Source of the DNA: Streptomyces candidus
Lineage (GTDB): Bacteria; Actinomycetota; Actinomycetes; Streptomycetales; Streptomycetaceae
Reading direction: 5' to 3'
Length of the DNA stretch: 64,000 nt
Assembly: GCF_014207445.1 (NCBI RefSeq)
Contig: NZ_JACHEM010000016.1
Span: 1-64,000, forward strand
Both the position numbers and the translations under genes were made by a program. The stretch's first letter is position 1; every line of letters begins with the position of its first letter. The notes beneath the pieces were generated by a model that had not been told where the DNA came from, did no database searches, and saw nothing but the letters and a program-made list of their open reading frames with translations. This document shows, in pieces, positions 25,706-33,558 of this stretch.

Positions 25706-26730
25706 GTCCTGGCGCACGGCCCGGTCGCGCGCTCGTCATCGACGGGCCGGGCCGGCACCGCCTGACCGAGACGGAACCGGCCCGGCCGGGCCCCGGCGAG
25801 GCGCTGGTGGAGGTCGCCGCCGCGGGGATCTGCATGAGCGACCGCGAGGTGTACGAGGGCCGGCGCGACCCGGGCTTCGTGCGCTACCCGGTGGTGCCCG
25901 GACACGAGTGGTCCGGAACGGTCGTCGCGGTCGGGACGGGCGTGGAGCCGTCCCTGGTCGGCCGCCGGACGGTGGCCGAGGGCTTCCGGGCGTGCGGGAC
26001 GTGCGAGCGGTGCCGGTGCGGCGAGACGAGTCTGTGCTCCGGCGGGTACGCGGAGACCGGGTTCACCGAGCCCGGCGCCTTCGCTGACCATGTCACCGTA
26101 CCCGCGCGGCTGTTGCACCTGCTGGACGACGACGCGGACCTGCGCGCCGCCGCACTGCTGGAGCCCGCCGCGGTGATCGCCGCCGCCGTGCGGGCCGGCC
26201 GGCCGCGGCCCGGTGAGCGGATCGCGGTGGTCGGCGCGGGCACCCTGGGGCTGCTCGCCGTGCAACTCCTGACGGCGTCCTCACCGGCCGGGCTGACGGT
26301 GGTCGACCCGCGCTCGGCACGCGGCGAACAGGCGCGGCGCTTCGGCGCGACCGAGGCGGTGACCCCCGAGGAGGCGGAGACGTCGAACGGGAGCTACGAC
26401 CTGGTGATCGAGACGGCCGGTGCGCCGACCACGGCCGCCTCGTCCTGTCTGCTGGCCAGACGGGGCGGCCGGGTCGTGCTGACCGGCATGTTCACCCCGG
26501 GCGCGGTGGGCATCGACCCGGTGCACCTGTCGCTCAGCCAGCTGGAGGTGCGCAGTGTCTTCGGGGCTCCGTCGTGGGCCTGGTCGGACGCGGTGCGGGC
26601 GTTCGGTCTCGGACTGCTCGACCCGGCGCCGCTGATCACCCATGAGTTCCCGCTGGAACGGTTCGCCGACGCCATCGCCCTGGTCGGCGGCGGCGACCCG
26701 AAGACGGGGAAGGTGCTGCTGCGCCCCTAG
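25702..26730 (+). CDS. zinc-dependent medium-chain sugar dehydrogenase
   Basis: GTG 25702 overlaps the dehydratase stop. The 342-residue protein has the catalytic-zinc Cys in AAGICMSDREVYEG (residue 44) and the His/Glu pair in GHEWSGTV. The structural-zinc cysteines are in CGTCERCRCGETSLC and the Rossmann nucleotide fold in VVGAGTLGLLAVQLL. It oxidises a polyol or sugar with NAD(P)+. In this operon it plausibly oxidises L-arabinose (C1) to the lactone handled by the SMP-30 protein, although threonine- or sorbitol-type activity cannot be excluded. Confidence 0.87.
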   Translation: MSPGARPGRALVIDGPGRHRLTETEPARPGPGEALVEVAAAGICMSDREVYEGRRDPGFVRYPVVPGHEWSGTVVAVGTGVEPSLVGRRTVAEGFRACGTCERCRCGETSLCSGGYAETGFTEPGAFADHVTVPARLLHLLDDDADLRAAALLEPAAVIAAAVRAGRPRPGERIAVVGAGTLGLLAVQLLTASSPAGLTVVDPRSARGEQARRFGATEAVTPEEAETSNGSYDLVIETAGAPTTAASSCLLARRGGRVVLTGMFTPGAVGIDPVHLSLSQLEVRSVFGAPSWAWSDAVRAFGLGLLDPAPLITHEFPLERFADAIALVGGGDPKTGKVLLRP

Positions 26731-26821
26731 GACTGTGCGGCGGCACGGAGTTGCGCACGCCGCCTCCGTGCCGCTGCACGCTTTCGTCGTGCCGCACGCC
26801 TTTCGATCCGACCACTGTCCG

Positions 26822-26835
26822 ACATATCGAACATG
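26822..26835 (+). promoter_or_regulatory. TCGAAC motif before the TIM-barrel/importer operon
   Basis: ACATATCGAACATG repeats the half-site seen at 15392-15401 and 17047-17059, including the following ATG. It lies 16 bases upstream of the preferred start at 26851. Confidence 0.55.
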
Positions 26836-26850
26836 AAAATACGGAGCACC

Positions 26851-27882
26851 ATGTCTCATACACCAGACACGCCGCGTGATGCATCGGATACCGCACACCC
26901 TGTATCAGGCACCCCGCGCCGCCCCGGTGCCGACGCACTCGCCCGACTTGGTCACGCGTTCCCCGCCGTCGACCCCGCCGACACCTCCGCACACACCTTT
27001 CCCGACGGCGGCACCTGGCGCACCGAGATTCCCTCCGTCGAGGGCCCCGAGGCACTGGCCGTCGTTCTGAAGGAGACCGCGCATCTGGACGTTCCCGTGC
27101 ACCGGATCAGCCAGGGCAGCGGCATCTGGATGCTCACGGACGACGACATCACCGAGATGGTGGACGGCTGCGCCTCCCGGGACATCGAGCTGTGTCTGTT
27201 CACCGGGCCCCGCGGGACGTGGGACATCGGCGGCTCCACCCGTACCGACTCCGGCGGCGGCGGACTGCGCGCACGCGGGCACGACGCACTCGCCGGCTGC
27301 GTCGAGGACGCGGTCCGGGCCACCGAGCTGGGGGTGCGCTGCCTGCTCGTCGCGGACGAGGGCGTGCTCTGGACGCTGCACCGGATGCGGGTCGCGGGCC
27401 TGCTCCCGGCCGACACCACCTTCAAGCTGTCCGCCCTCACCGGCCCGGTGAACCCCGCGTCGTACGCGGTGTACGAGCAGCTCGGCGCGGACTCCCTCAA
27501 CGTCCCCTCCGACCTGACCCTCGACCACCTCACCGAGATCCGCCGGGTCAGCGGTGCCCCCATGGACATGTACGTGGAGGCCCCCGACGACCTCGGCGGG
27601 TACATCCGGATGTACGAGGCGGCCGAGCTGATCCGGCGCGGCGCTCCGCTGTACCTGAAGTTCGGGCTGAGCCGCTCCCCCGGCATCTACCCTTACGGCG
27701 CGCAGCTGCGCGAGACCGCTCTCGCCACCGCCCGCGAGAGGGTACGGCGCGGACGTCTCGTACTGGACCTGCTCGCCCGGCACGGGGCGGACGGCAACAT
27801 GTCGCCGCTCGGTTCCCGCAACCCCGGTGAGCTGCGCCGTTTCCCCGTGTCGCCCGCCACACCCGTACCGGAAGGAGACTGA
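26851..27882 (+). CDS. TIM-barrel-like (peptidase-U32-like) protein of the pentose operon, function unassigned
   Basis: ATG 26851 follows GGAG and gives 343 residues. The pattern of short strands and helices (VPVHRISQGSGIWMLTDDD, IELCLFTGPRGTWDIGG, LGVRCLLVADEGVLWTLHRM, DSLNVPSDLTLDHL, PMDMYVEAPDDLGGYIRMYE, PLYLKFGLSRSPGIYPYG) suggests a barrel related to proteins labelled U32 peptidases, but no protease motif is evident. Its operon and motif place it in the arabinose pathway, where a keto-deoxy-acid dehydratase or aldolase is otherwise missing. The first 30 residues are encoded by a copy of the degenerate GATAC-rich repeat and are probably disordered. Confidence 0.75.
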   Translation: MSHTPDTPRDASDTAHPVSGTPRRPGADALARLGHAFPAVDPADTSAHTFPDGGTWRTEIPSVEGPEALAVVLKETAHLDVPVHRISQGSGIWMLTDDDITEMVDGCASRDIELCLFTGPRGTWDIGGSTRTDSGGGGLRARGHDALAGCVEDAVRATELGVRCLLVADEGVLWTLHRMRVAGLLPADTTFKLSALTGPVNPASYAVYEQLGADSLNVPSDLTLDHLTEIRRVSGAPMDMYVEAPDDLGGYIRMYEAAELIRRGAPLYLKFGLSRSPGIYPYGAQLRETALATARERVRRGRLVLDLLARHGADGNMSPLGSRNPGELRRFPVSPATPVPEGD

Positions 27883-27886
27883 CCCG

Positions 27887-29005
27887 ATGCGCACCCGCAT
27901 GCACGCGGCGACGTTCGCCGCCGCCGCCCTGCTCCTCGTCTCGCTGACCGCCTGCGGTCAGGAGGCCAGGGGCGGCAGCCGCTACAAGGCCGACACCGGC
28001 AAGGGCGGCACGATCGGGCTCGCGATGCCCACCAAGGCATCCGAGCGCTGGATCGCCGACGGCCAGAACATGGCCAAGCAGTTCGAGAAGGCCGGTTACC
28101 AGACCGACCTTCAGTACGGCGACGACAAGGTCGAGAATCAGATCGCCCAGATCGAGAACATGATCACCAAGGGCCGCAAGCTCCTGGTGATCGCCGCGAT
28201 CGACGGCGCCGCCCTCACCGAGGTCCTCCAGCGCGCGCACGACGCGGGCATCCCGGTGATCAGCTACGACCGGCTGATCCTGGGCACGCCGTATGTCGAC
28301 TACTACGCGTCCTTCGACAACGAGCGGGTCGGCGAGCTCGAAGGCAAGTACATCGTCGAGAAGCTGCAGCTCGGCGAACCGTCCGCGGAGGCGGCCAGGC
28401 GCGAGTCGCACTCGATCGAGCTGTTCGCGGGTTCCCCCGACGACAACAACACCAAGTACTTCTGGAACGGCGCCCTCAAGGTCCTCCAACCGTATCTGAA
28501 GACCGGTCAGCTCGTCGTCCGCAGCGGTCAGACGAAGATGAACCAGGCGACCACCCTGCGCTGGGACGGCGGCACCGCGCAGAAGCGGATGGACGACCTG
28601 ATCAGCAAGAACTACGGTGAGCGGCGCGTCGACGCGGTGCTCTCCCCGTACGACGGCATTTCGATCGGCATCATCTCCGCGCTGAAGAGCGCCGGTTACG
28701 GTACGAAGAGCCGGCCGCTGCCGGTCGTGACCGGCCAGGACGCCGAGCTGGCATCGGTGAAGTCCATCATCGGCGGCGAGCAGACGCAGACCGTCTTCAA
28801 GGACACCCGCAAGCTGGCCGCCCAGGCGGTGGCGATGGGCGACGCCGTACTGAACGGCAGGAAGCCGGAGGTCAACAACACCACCGACTACGACAACGGC
28901 AAGAAGATCGTGCCGTCGTATCTGCTGAAGCCGGTCAGCATCGACAAGTCGAACACGCAACTCCTCGTCGACGAGGGGTACTTCACGGCGGAGCAGCTCA
29001 AGTGA
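27887..29005 (+). CDS. chvE: multiple-sugar-binding lipoprotein, ChvE-like
   Basis: ATG 27887 follows GGAAGGAG, 5 bases after the previous stop. The 372-residue precursor has a lipobox (LLVSLTAC) with the acylated cysteine near 23. The periplasmic-type fold of family 4 binding proteins follows: GTIGLAMPTKASERWIADGQ, then GRKLLVIAAIDGAALTEVL and IPVISYDRLILGTPYVDYYASFDN. This last motif is the mark of ChvE/xylose-arabinose-galactose binders. It delivers the pentose to the GguA/GguB-type transporter encoded next. Confidence 0.92.
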   Translation: MRTRMHAATFAAAALLLVSLTACGQEARGGSRYKADTGKGGTIGLAMPTKASERWIADGQNMAKQFEKAGYQTDLQYGDDKVENQIAQIENMITKGRKLLVIAAIDGAALTEVLQRAHDAGIPVISYDRLILGTPYVDYYASFDNERVGELEGKYIVEKLQLGEPSAEAARRESHSIELFAGSPDDNNTKYFWNGALKVLQPYLKTGQLVVRSGQTKMNQATTLRWDGGTAQKRMDDLISKNYGERRVDAVLSPYDGISIGIISALKSAGYGTKSRPLPVVTGQDAELASVKSIIGGEQTQTVFKDTRKLAAQAVAMGDAVLNGRKPEVNNTTDYDNGKKIVPSYLLKPVSIDKSNTQLLVDEGYFTAEQLK

Positions 29006-30579
29006 CGGCCCGTCCAACGGCGGCTGCCGTGCTGGAGATGCGCGGCATCACCAAGACGTTCCCCGGGGTGAAGGCGCTCTCCGAGGTCGGCCTGACCGTG
29101 CGCGCGGGCGAGATCCACGCGATCTGCGGTGAGAACGGGGCCGGCAAGTCGACCCTGATGAAGGTGCTGAGCGGGGTGTATCCGCACGGCAGCTACGACG
29201 GCGAGATCCTCTTCGAGGGAGCACCGGTCGCGTTCAAGGACATCCGGGCGAGCGAGCGCCACGGCATCGTCATCATCCATCAGGAGCTGGCGCTCGTGCC
29301 GTATCTGTCCATCGCCGAGAACATCTTCCTCGGCAATGAACAGACGGGCGGAAAGCGGGGGTTCGTCGACTGGGACGACACCCTGCGCAGGGCCGCCGCC
29401 CTCCTCAAGCGGGTCGGTCTGCGCGAGAAGCCGCAGACCCCCGTCGCCGACATCGGTGTGGGCAAGCAGCAGCTCGTGGAGATCGCGAAGGCGCTCGCCA
29501 AGGAGGTGAAGCTGCTCATCCTCGACGAGCCGACTGCCGCGCTCAACGACGAGGACAGCGCCAAGCTCCTCGACCTCATCGTGGAACTGCGCGAACAGGG
29601 CATCGCCTGCATCATCATCTCGCACAAACTCAACGAGATCCGGCAGATCACGGACGCGGTGACGGTACTGCGCGACGGCCGCACCATCGAAACCCTGACG
29701 GTACGTCAGGCACCGTCGGACGCTGCGGAACTGTCGGAGGACCAGATCATCCGGTCCATGGTCGGCCGCGACCTCGACCACCGCTTCCCCGACCGCACCC
29801 CCTACCCCGGCGAGGACGCGGGCACGACGGCCCTGGCCGTGCACGGCTGGACCGTCCGCCACCCCGTGGATCAGCAGCGCAAGGTGGTCGACAACGTTTC
29901 CCTCACCGTCCGCCGCGGCGAGATCGTCGGCATCGCGGGTCTGATGGGCGCGGGGCGCACCGAGCTGGCGATGTCGGTCTTCGGCCGCTCGTACGGCCGG
30001 TACGAGGCCGGCCGGGTCGAGGTCGGCGGACGCGAGGTGAGCACGAAGACCGTACCGGCGGCGATCGGGGCGGGCCTCGCGTACGTCACGGAGGACCGCA
30101 AACAGTACGGCCTCAACCTCATCGACAACATCAACCGCAACATCTCCCTCGCCTCCCTGCCCGGGATGCGGCGGCACGGCGTGGTCGACGAGCACCACGA
30201 GCGGCAGGTGGCGGAGCGGTACCGCACCTCCATGAACATCAAGACCCCGACGGTCTTCGAAGAGGTCGGACGCCTCTCCGGCGGCAACCAGCAGAAGGTC
30301 GTCCTGAGCCGGTGGATCCACGCCGACCCCGACGTCCTGATCCTCGACGAACCCACGCGCGGTATCGACGTCGGCGCGAAGTTCGAGATCTACACGGTGA
30401 TCGACAAGCTCGCCGCCGAGGGCAAGGCGGTGCTGTTCATCTCCTCCGAACTGCCCGAACTCCTCGGCATGTGCGACCGGATCTACACGATGGCGGAGGG
30501 CCGGCTGACCGGTGAGGTCGCCAGGGCGGACGCCACCCAGGAGGCGCTGATGCGCCACATGACGAAATCCCGTACATGA
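29002..30579 (+). CDS. gguA: sugar ABC importer ATPase, two-domain (GguA/MglA/XylG type)
   Basis: GTG 29002 overlaps the binding-protein stop. The 525-residue protein has two fused nucleotide-binding domains. The first has Walker A GENGAGKST and Walker B LLILDEPTAAL. The second has a degenerate Walker A (GLMGAGRTEL), signature LSGGNQQKV and Walker B VLILDEPTRGIDVG. This is the CUT2 arrangement, in which a single ATPase polypeptide powers monosaccharide uptake at the inner face of the membrane. Confidence 0.94.
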   Translation: MTARPTAAAVLEMRGITKTFPGVKALSEVGLTVRAGEIHAICGENGAGKSTLMKVLSGVYPHGSYDGEILFEGAPVAFKDIRASERHGIVIIHQELALVPYLSIAENIFLGNEQTGGKRGFVDWDDTLRRAAALLKRVGLREKPQTPVADIGVGKQQLVEIAKALAKEVKLLILDEPTAALNDEDSAKLLDLIVELREQGIACIIISHKLNEIRQITDAVTVLRDGRTIETLTVRQAPSDAAELSEDQIIRSMVGRDLDHRFPDRTPYPGEDAGTTALAVHGWTVRHPVDQQRKVVDNVSLTVRRGEIVGIAGLMGAGRTELAMSVFGRSYGRYEAGRVEVGGREVSTKTVPAAIGAGLAYVTEDRKQYGLNLIDNINRNISLASLPGMRRHGVVDEHHERQVAERYRTSMNIKTPTVFEEVGRLSGGNQQKVVLSRWIHADPDVLILDEPTRGIDVGAKFEIYTVIDKLAAEGKAVLFISSELPELLGMCDRIYTMAEGRLTGEVARADATQEALMRHMTKSRT

Positions 30580-30628
30580 CGTCCGCCGCGTGCCCGACCA
30601 CGTCCTGACCCGAAGCTGAGGCCCCGCC

Positions 30629-31864
30629 ATGACCACCGCCACACCACCACTCCGCAAGGACGCACCCGACGAGCCCGCGGACGCCCGCCCCTCGGCCGTC
30701 GCCGCGCTCCTGAACAGCATGCGCGCAAACATGCGCCAGTACGGCATGCTCGTCGCCCTCCTGTTCATCGTCGTCCTCTTCCAGATCTGGACCGACGGCA
30801 CCCTCCTGCTGCCCAACAACGTCTCCAACCTGATACAGCAGAACGGCTACATCCTCATCCTGGCGATCGGCATGATGATCGTCATCATCGCCGGGCACAT
30901 CGACCTGTCGGTGGGCTCGCTGGTCGCCTTCGTCGGCGCGATGTCCGCCGTGATGATGGTCAAGCACGACATGCCGTGGGTCCTAGCCCTGGTCCTGTCA
31001 CTGCTCATCGGAGCGGTCGCCGGGGCCTGGCAGGGGTACTTCATCGCGTACCTCGGCATCCCGTCGTTCATCGTGACGCTGGCCGGAATGCTGCTCTTCC
31101 GCGGTCTGACGCAGATCGTGCTGGAGGGGCAGTCGCTGGCCCCGTTCCCCGAGGGCTTCCAGAACATCGCCAAGGGCTTCATCCCCGAGATGGGCCCGTA
31201 CACCCAGTACCACAACCCGACGCTGCTGCTCGGCGCGGTCGTGCTCGTCGTTCTGATCCTGCGCGAAGTACGCGACCGCAAGCGTCAGATGGCGTACGAC
31301 CTGGAGGCGGTGCCGAAGGGCCTGTGGATCACCAAGTGCGTGGCGATCGCCGCCGCCGTGATCGCGTTCACGCTCACCCTGGCCAGCTTCCACGGCGTCC
31401 CCGTCGTGATGCTCATCATGTGCGCGCTGCTGATCGGCCTCGGTTACGTCATGCGCAACGCGGTCGTCGGCCGCCACGTCTACGCCCTCGGCGGCAACAA
31501 GGCGGCCGCGAAGCTGTCCGGCGTCAAGGACAAGCGCGTCATCTTCCTGGTCTTCGTCAACATGGGCGTCCTGGCGGCACTCGCCGGCTGCGTGTACGCG
31601 GCACGACTCAACGCGGGCACCCCGCAGGCCGGCCTCAACTTCGAACTCGAAGCGATCGCGGCCGCCTTTATCGGCGGAGCGTCCATGAGCGGCGGCGTCG
31701 GCACCGTGATGGGCGCCGTCATCGGAGGCCTCGTCCTTGGCGTACTCAACAACGGCATGTCGCTGGTCGGCATCGGCACCGACTACCAGCAGGTCATCAA
31801 GGGCCTGGTGCTGCTCGCCGCGGTCGGCTTCGACGTGTGGAACAAGCGCAAGGCCGGTCGCTGA
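30629..31864 (+). CDS. gguB: sugar ABC importer permease (GguB/MmsB/XylH type)
   Basis: The 411-residue protein has about ten membrane helices. It contains LILAIGMMIVIIAGHIDLSVGSLVAFVGAMSA, the BPD_transp_2 signature, and FIGGASMSGGVGTVMGAVIGGLVLGVLNNG near the C-terminus. An insertion of about 40 residues between helices (REVRDRKRQMAYDLEAVPKG) is typical of GguB-like members. It completes the CUT2 importer. Confidence 0.93.
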   Translation: MTTATPPLRKDAPDEPADARPSAVAALLNSMRANMRQYGMLVALLFIVVLFQIWTDGTLLLPNNVSNLIQQNGYILILAIGMMIVIIAGHIDLSVGSLVAFVGAMSAVMMVKHDMPWVLALVLSLLIGAVAGAWQGYFIAYLGIPSFIVTLAGMLLFRGLTQIVLEGQSLAPFPEGFQNIAKGFIPEMGPYTQYHNPTLLLGAVVLVVLILREVRDRKRQMAYDLEAVPKGLWITKCVAIAAAVIAFTLTLASFHGVPVVMLIMCALLIGLGYVMRNAVVGRHVYALGGNKAAAKLSGVKDKRVIFLVFVNMGVLAALAGCVYAARLNAGTPQAGLNFELEAIAAAFIGGASMSGGVGTVMGAVIGGLVLGVLNNGMSLVGIGTDYQQVIKGLVLLAAVGFDVWNKRKAGR

Positions 31865-31901
31865 CCCCCTTGCGCGCCAACTCGCCTCTCCGGAAAGGCA
31901 C

Positions 31902-33083
31902 ATGCACATGGACATGAGCACAAGCAGGAGAACGGTACTCGCCGCGGCGGCCGCAGCGGGCCTGACCGCCGCCACCGCCGGCACCGCGTACGCGAAGCCG
32001 TACGCCCAGCAGAACAGGCACCCCGTGAAGCCCACCCGCGAATCCTTCGGCACCCTCCCCGACGGCACCCGCGTCGACCGCTGGACCCTGGAGAACGGCG
32101 GCACCCGCCTCAAGGTCCTCTCCTACGGCGGCATCGTCCAGTCCCTCGAACTCCCGGACCGGCGCGGCGAACTCACCAACGTCTCCCTCGGTTTCGACCA
32201 CCTCGACGGCTACCTGACCGCCACCGCCTTCTTCGGCGCGCTGATAGGCCGGTACGGCAACCGCATAGCGAACGGCCGTTTCACTCTCGACGGCCGCACC
32301 CATCAACTCTCCGTCAACGACGGCGAGAACAGCCTGCACGGCGGAGCGCAGGGCTTCGACAAGCGGATGTGGGACGTGGAGCCGTTCGCCGACTCCCGTG
32401 CCGTGGGCCTGCACCTCCACCGGGTCAGCCCGGACGGCGAGATGGGCTACCCGGGAACACTGCGCGTGAAGGTCACCTACACCCTGACCGAGCGCGGCGA
32501 CTGGCGCATCGACTACACGGCGACCACTGACAGGGCCACCGTCGTCAACCTCACCAACCACGCCTACTACAACCTCGCGGGTGAGGGCAGCGGGGACATC
32601 CTCGGTCACGAACTCACCCTGAAGGCCAACAGGTTCACGCCCACCGACGCCGGACTGATACCCACGGGCGAGCTGGCCCGAGTGGCCGGTACGCCCTTCG
32701 ACTTCCGTACGGCGAAGACCATCGGCAAGGACATCCGCACCTCGCACCCCCAGCTCGTCACGGCGAAGGGCTTCGACCACAACTGGGTCCTGGACAAGGG
32801 CATCACCGCCCGCCCGGAGCACTTCGCCACCCTGCGCGACCCCGGCTCCGGCCGCACGATGCGCATTTCGACGACCGAGCCCGGCGTCCAGTTCTACTCG
32901 GGCAACTTCCTGGACGGCACACTGACCGGGCCCTCCGGGCGCACCTACCGTCAGGGCGACGGCCTGTGCCTGGAGACCCAACACTTCCCGGACTCCCCGA
33001 ACCACCCGAAGTTCCCGTCGACCGTGCTGCGCCCGGGAGGCACGTACCGCTCGTCGACGGTGCACAGCTTCTCGGCGCGCTGA
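31902..33083 (+). CDS. galM: Tat-exported aldose 1-epimerase (mutarotase)
   Basis: ATG 31902 follows GGAAAGG. The 393-residue precursor carries a twin-arginine signal (STSRRTVLAAAAAAGL, cleavage near AYA). The mature part has galactose mutarotase motifs: YGGIVQSLELPDRRGEL, FFGALIGRYGNRIANGRF, NLTNHAYYNLAGEG with catalytic His, and TTEPGVQFYSGNFLDG with catalytic Glu. It interconverts the alpha and beta anomers of aldoses, here outside the cell, beside an importer that may prefer one anomer. It is the last gene of the importer operon. Confidence 0.92.
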   Translation: MHMDMSTSRRTVLAAAAAAGLTAATAGTAYAKPYAQQNRHPVKPTRESFGTLPDGTRVDRWTLENGGTRLKVLSYGGIVQSLELPDRRGELTNVSLGFDHLDGYLTATAFFGALIGRYGNRIANGRFTLDGRTHQLSVNDGENSLHGGAQGFDKRMWDVEPFADSRAVGLHLHRVSPDGEMGYPGTLRVKVTYTLTERGDWRIDYTATTDRATVVNLTNHAYYNLAGEGSGDILGHELTLKANRFTPTDAGLIPTGELARVAGTPFDFRTAKTIGKDIRTSHPQLVTAKGFDHNWVLDKGITARPEHFATLRDPGSGRTMRISTTEPGVQFYSGNFLDGTLTGPSGRTYRQGDGLCLETQHFPDSPNHPKFPSTVLRPGGTYRSSTVHSFSAR

Positions 33084-33422
33084 CGACTGTCGCCCCCCTG
33101 ATCCGGCCTGCGGGGGTCGGGGACTGTCCGTGCGCGGTCTGTCGCACACCTCGCACGTGACTCCGGGCGTACTCAGCCGAGTCGGGGGCACAGGCGAGGG
33201 TGTACGGAACAGCGCGGTCGCACGCGCCTCCGACGCCCGAAGACCGGGCCCCGCACCTGTCGTGGGGGCGGGAGCGGCGGCCCCCGGTGGCCGGGGGGCG
33301 GCTTGGTGGTCAAGGATCACGAAGGCGCCCCCGGCCACGACGGCCGGTCCGACCGCGTACGCGAAGTCGCTTGCCCGAGCGTCCGGTTCGTACCCCGCCC
33401 CGGTGTTGTCCGCGGACAACAA

Positions 33423-33475
33423 ACCGGCGGACCACGAACCGGCGGACCACGAACGGGCAGACCACGAACGGACCG
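33423..33475. repeat. 15-16-bp tandem repeat
   Basis: About three and a half copies of a unit reading ACCGGCGGACCACGA, with drift in the later copies, lie in the 475-base gap 33084-33558. No gene was supported in that gap. Confidence 0.7.
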
Positions 33476-33505
33476 ACAAAACAGATCTCGTGTACGACCG
33501 CAGGA

Positions 33506-33541
33506 AGGCCCGGCACCGTGTCGCGTAACGGTGCCGGGCCT
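33506..33541. terminator. bidirectional hairpin terminator
   Basis: Perfect 14-bp arms (AGGCCCGGCACCGT and complement) at 33506-33519 and 33528-33541 with an 8-base loop stand between the convergent mutarotase and GH3 genes. Confidence 0.85.
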
Positions 33542-33558
33542 CCTGCCTCTCCGGACCC

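Noticed and set aside
28888..30828. A 646-codon antisense frame across the importer ATPase gene
   Set aside because: Shadow frame; it spans two gene junctions of the real operon and has no domain.
33084..33558. A small gene between the mutarotase and GH3 genes
   Set aside because: Candidate frames run through the tandem repeat and the terminator hairpin and encode low-complexity products.
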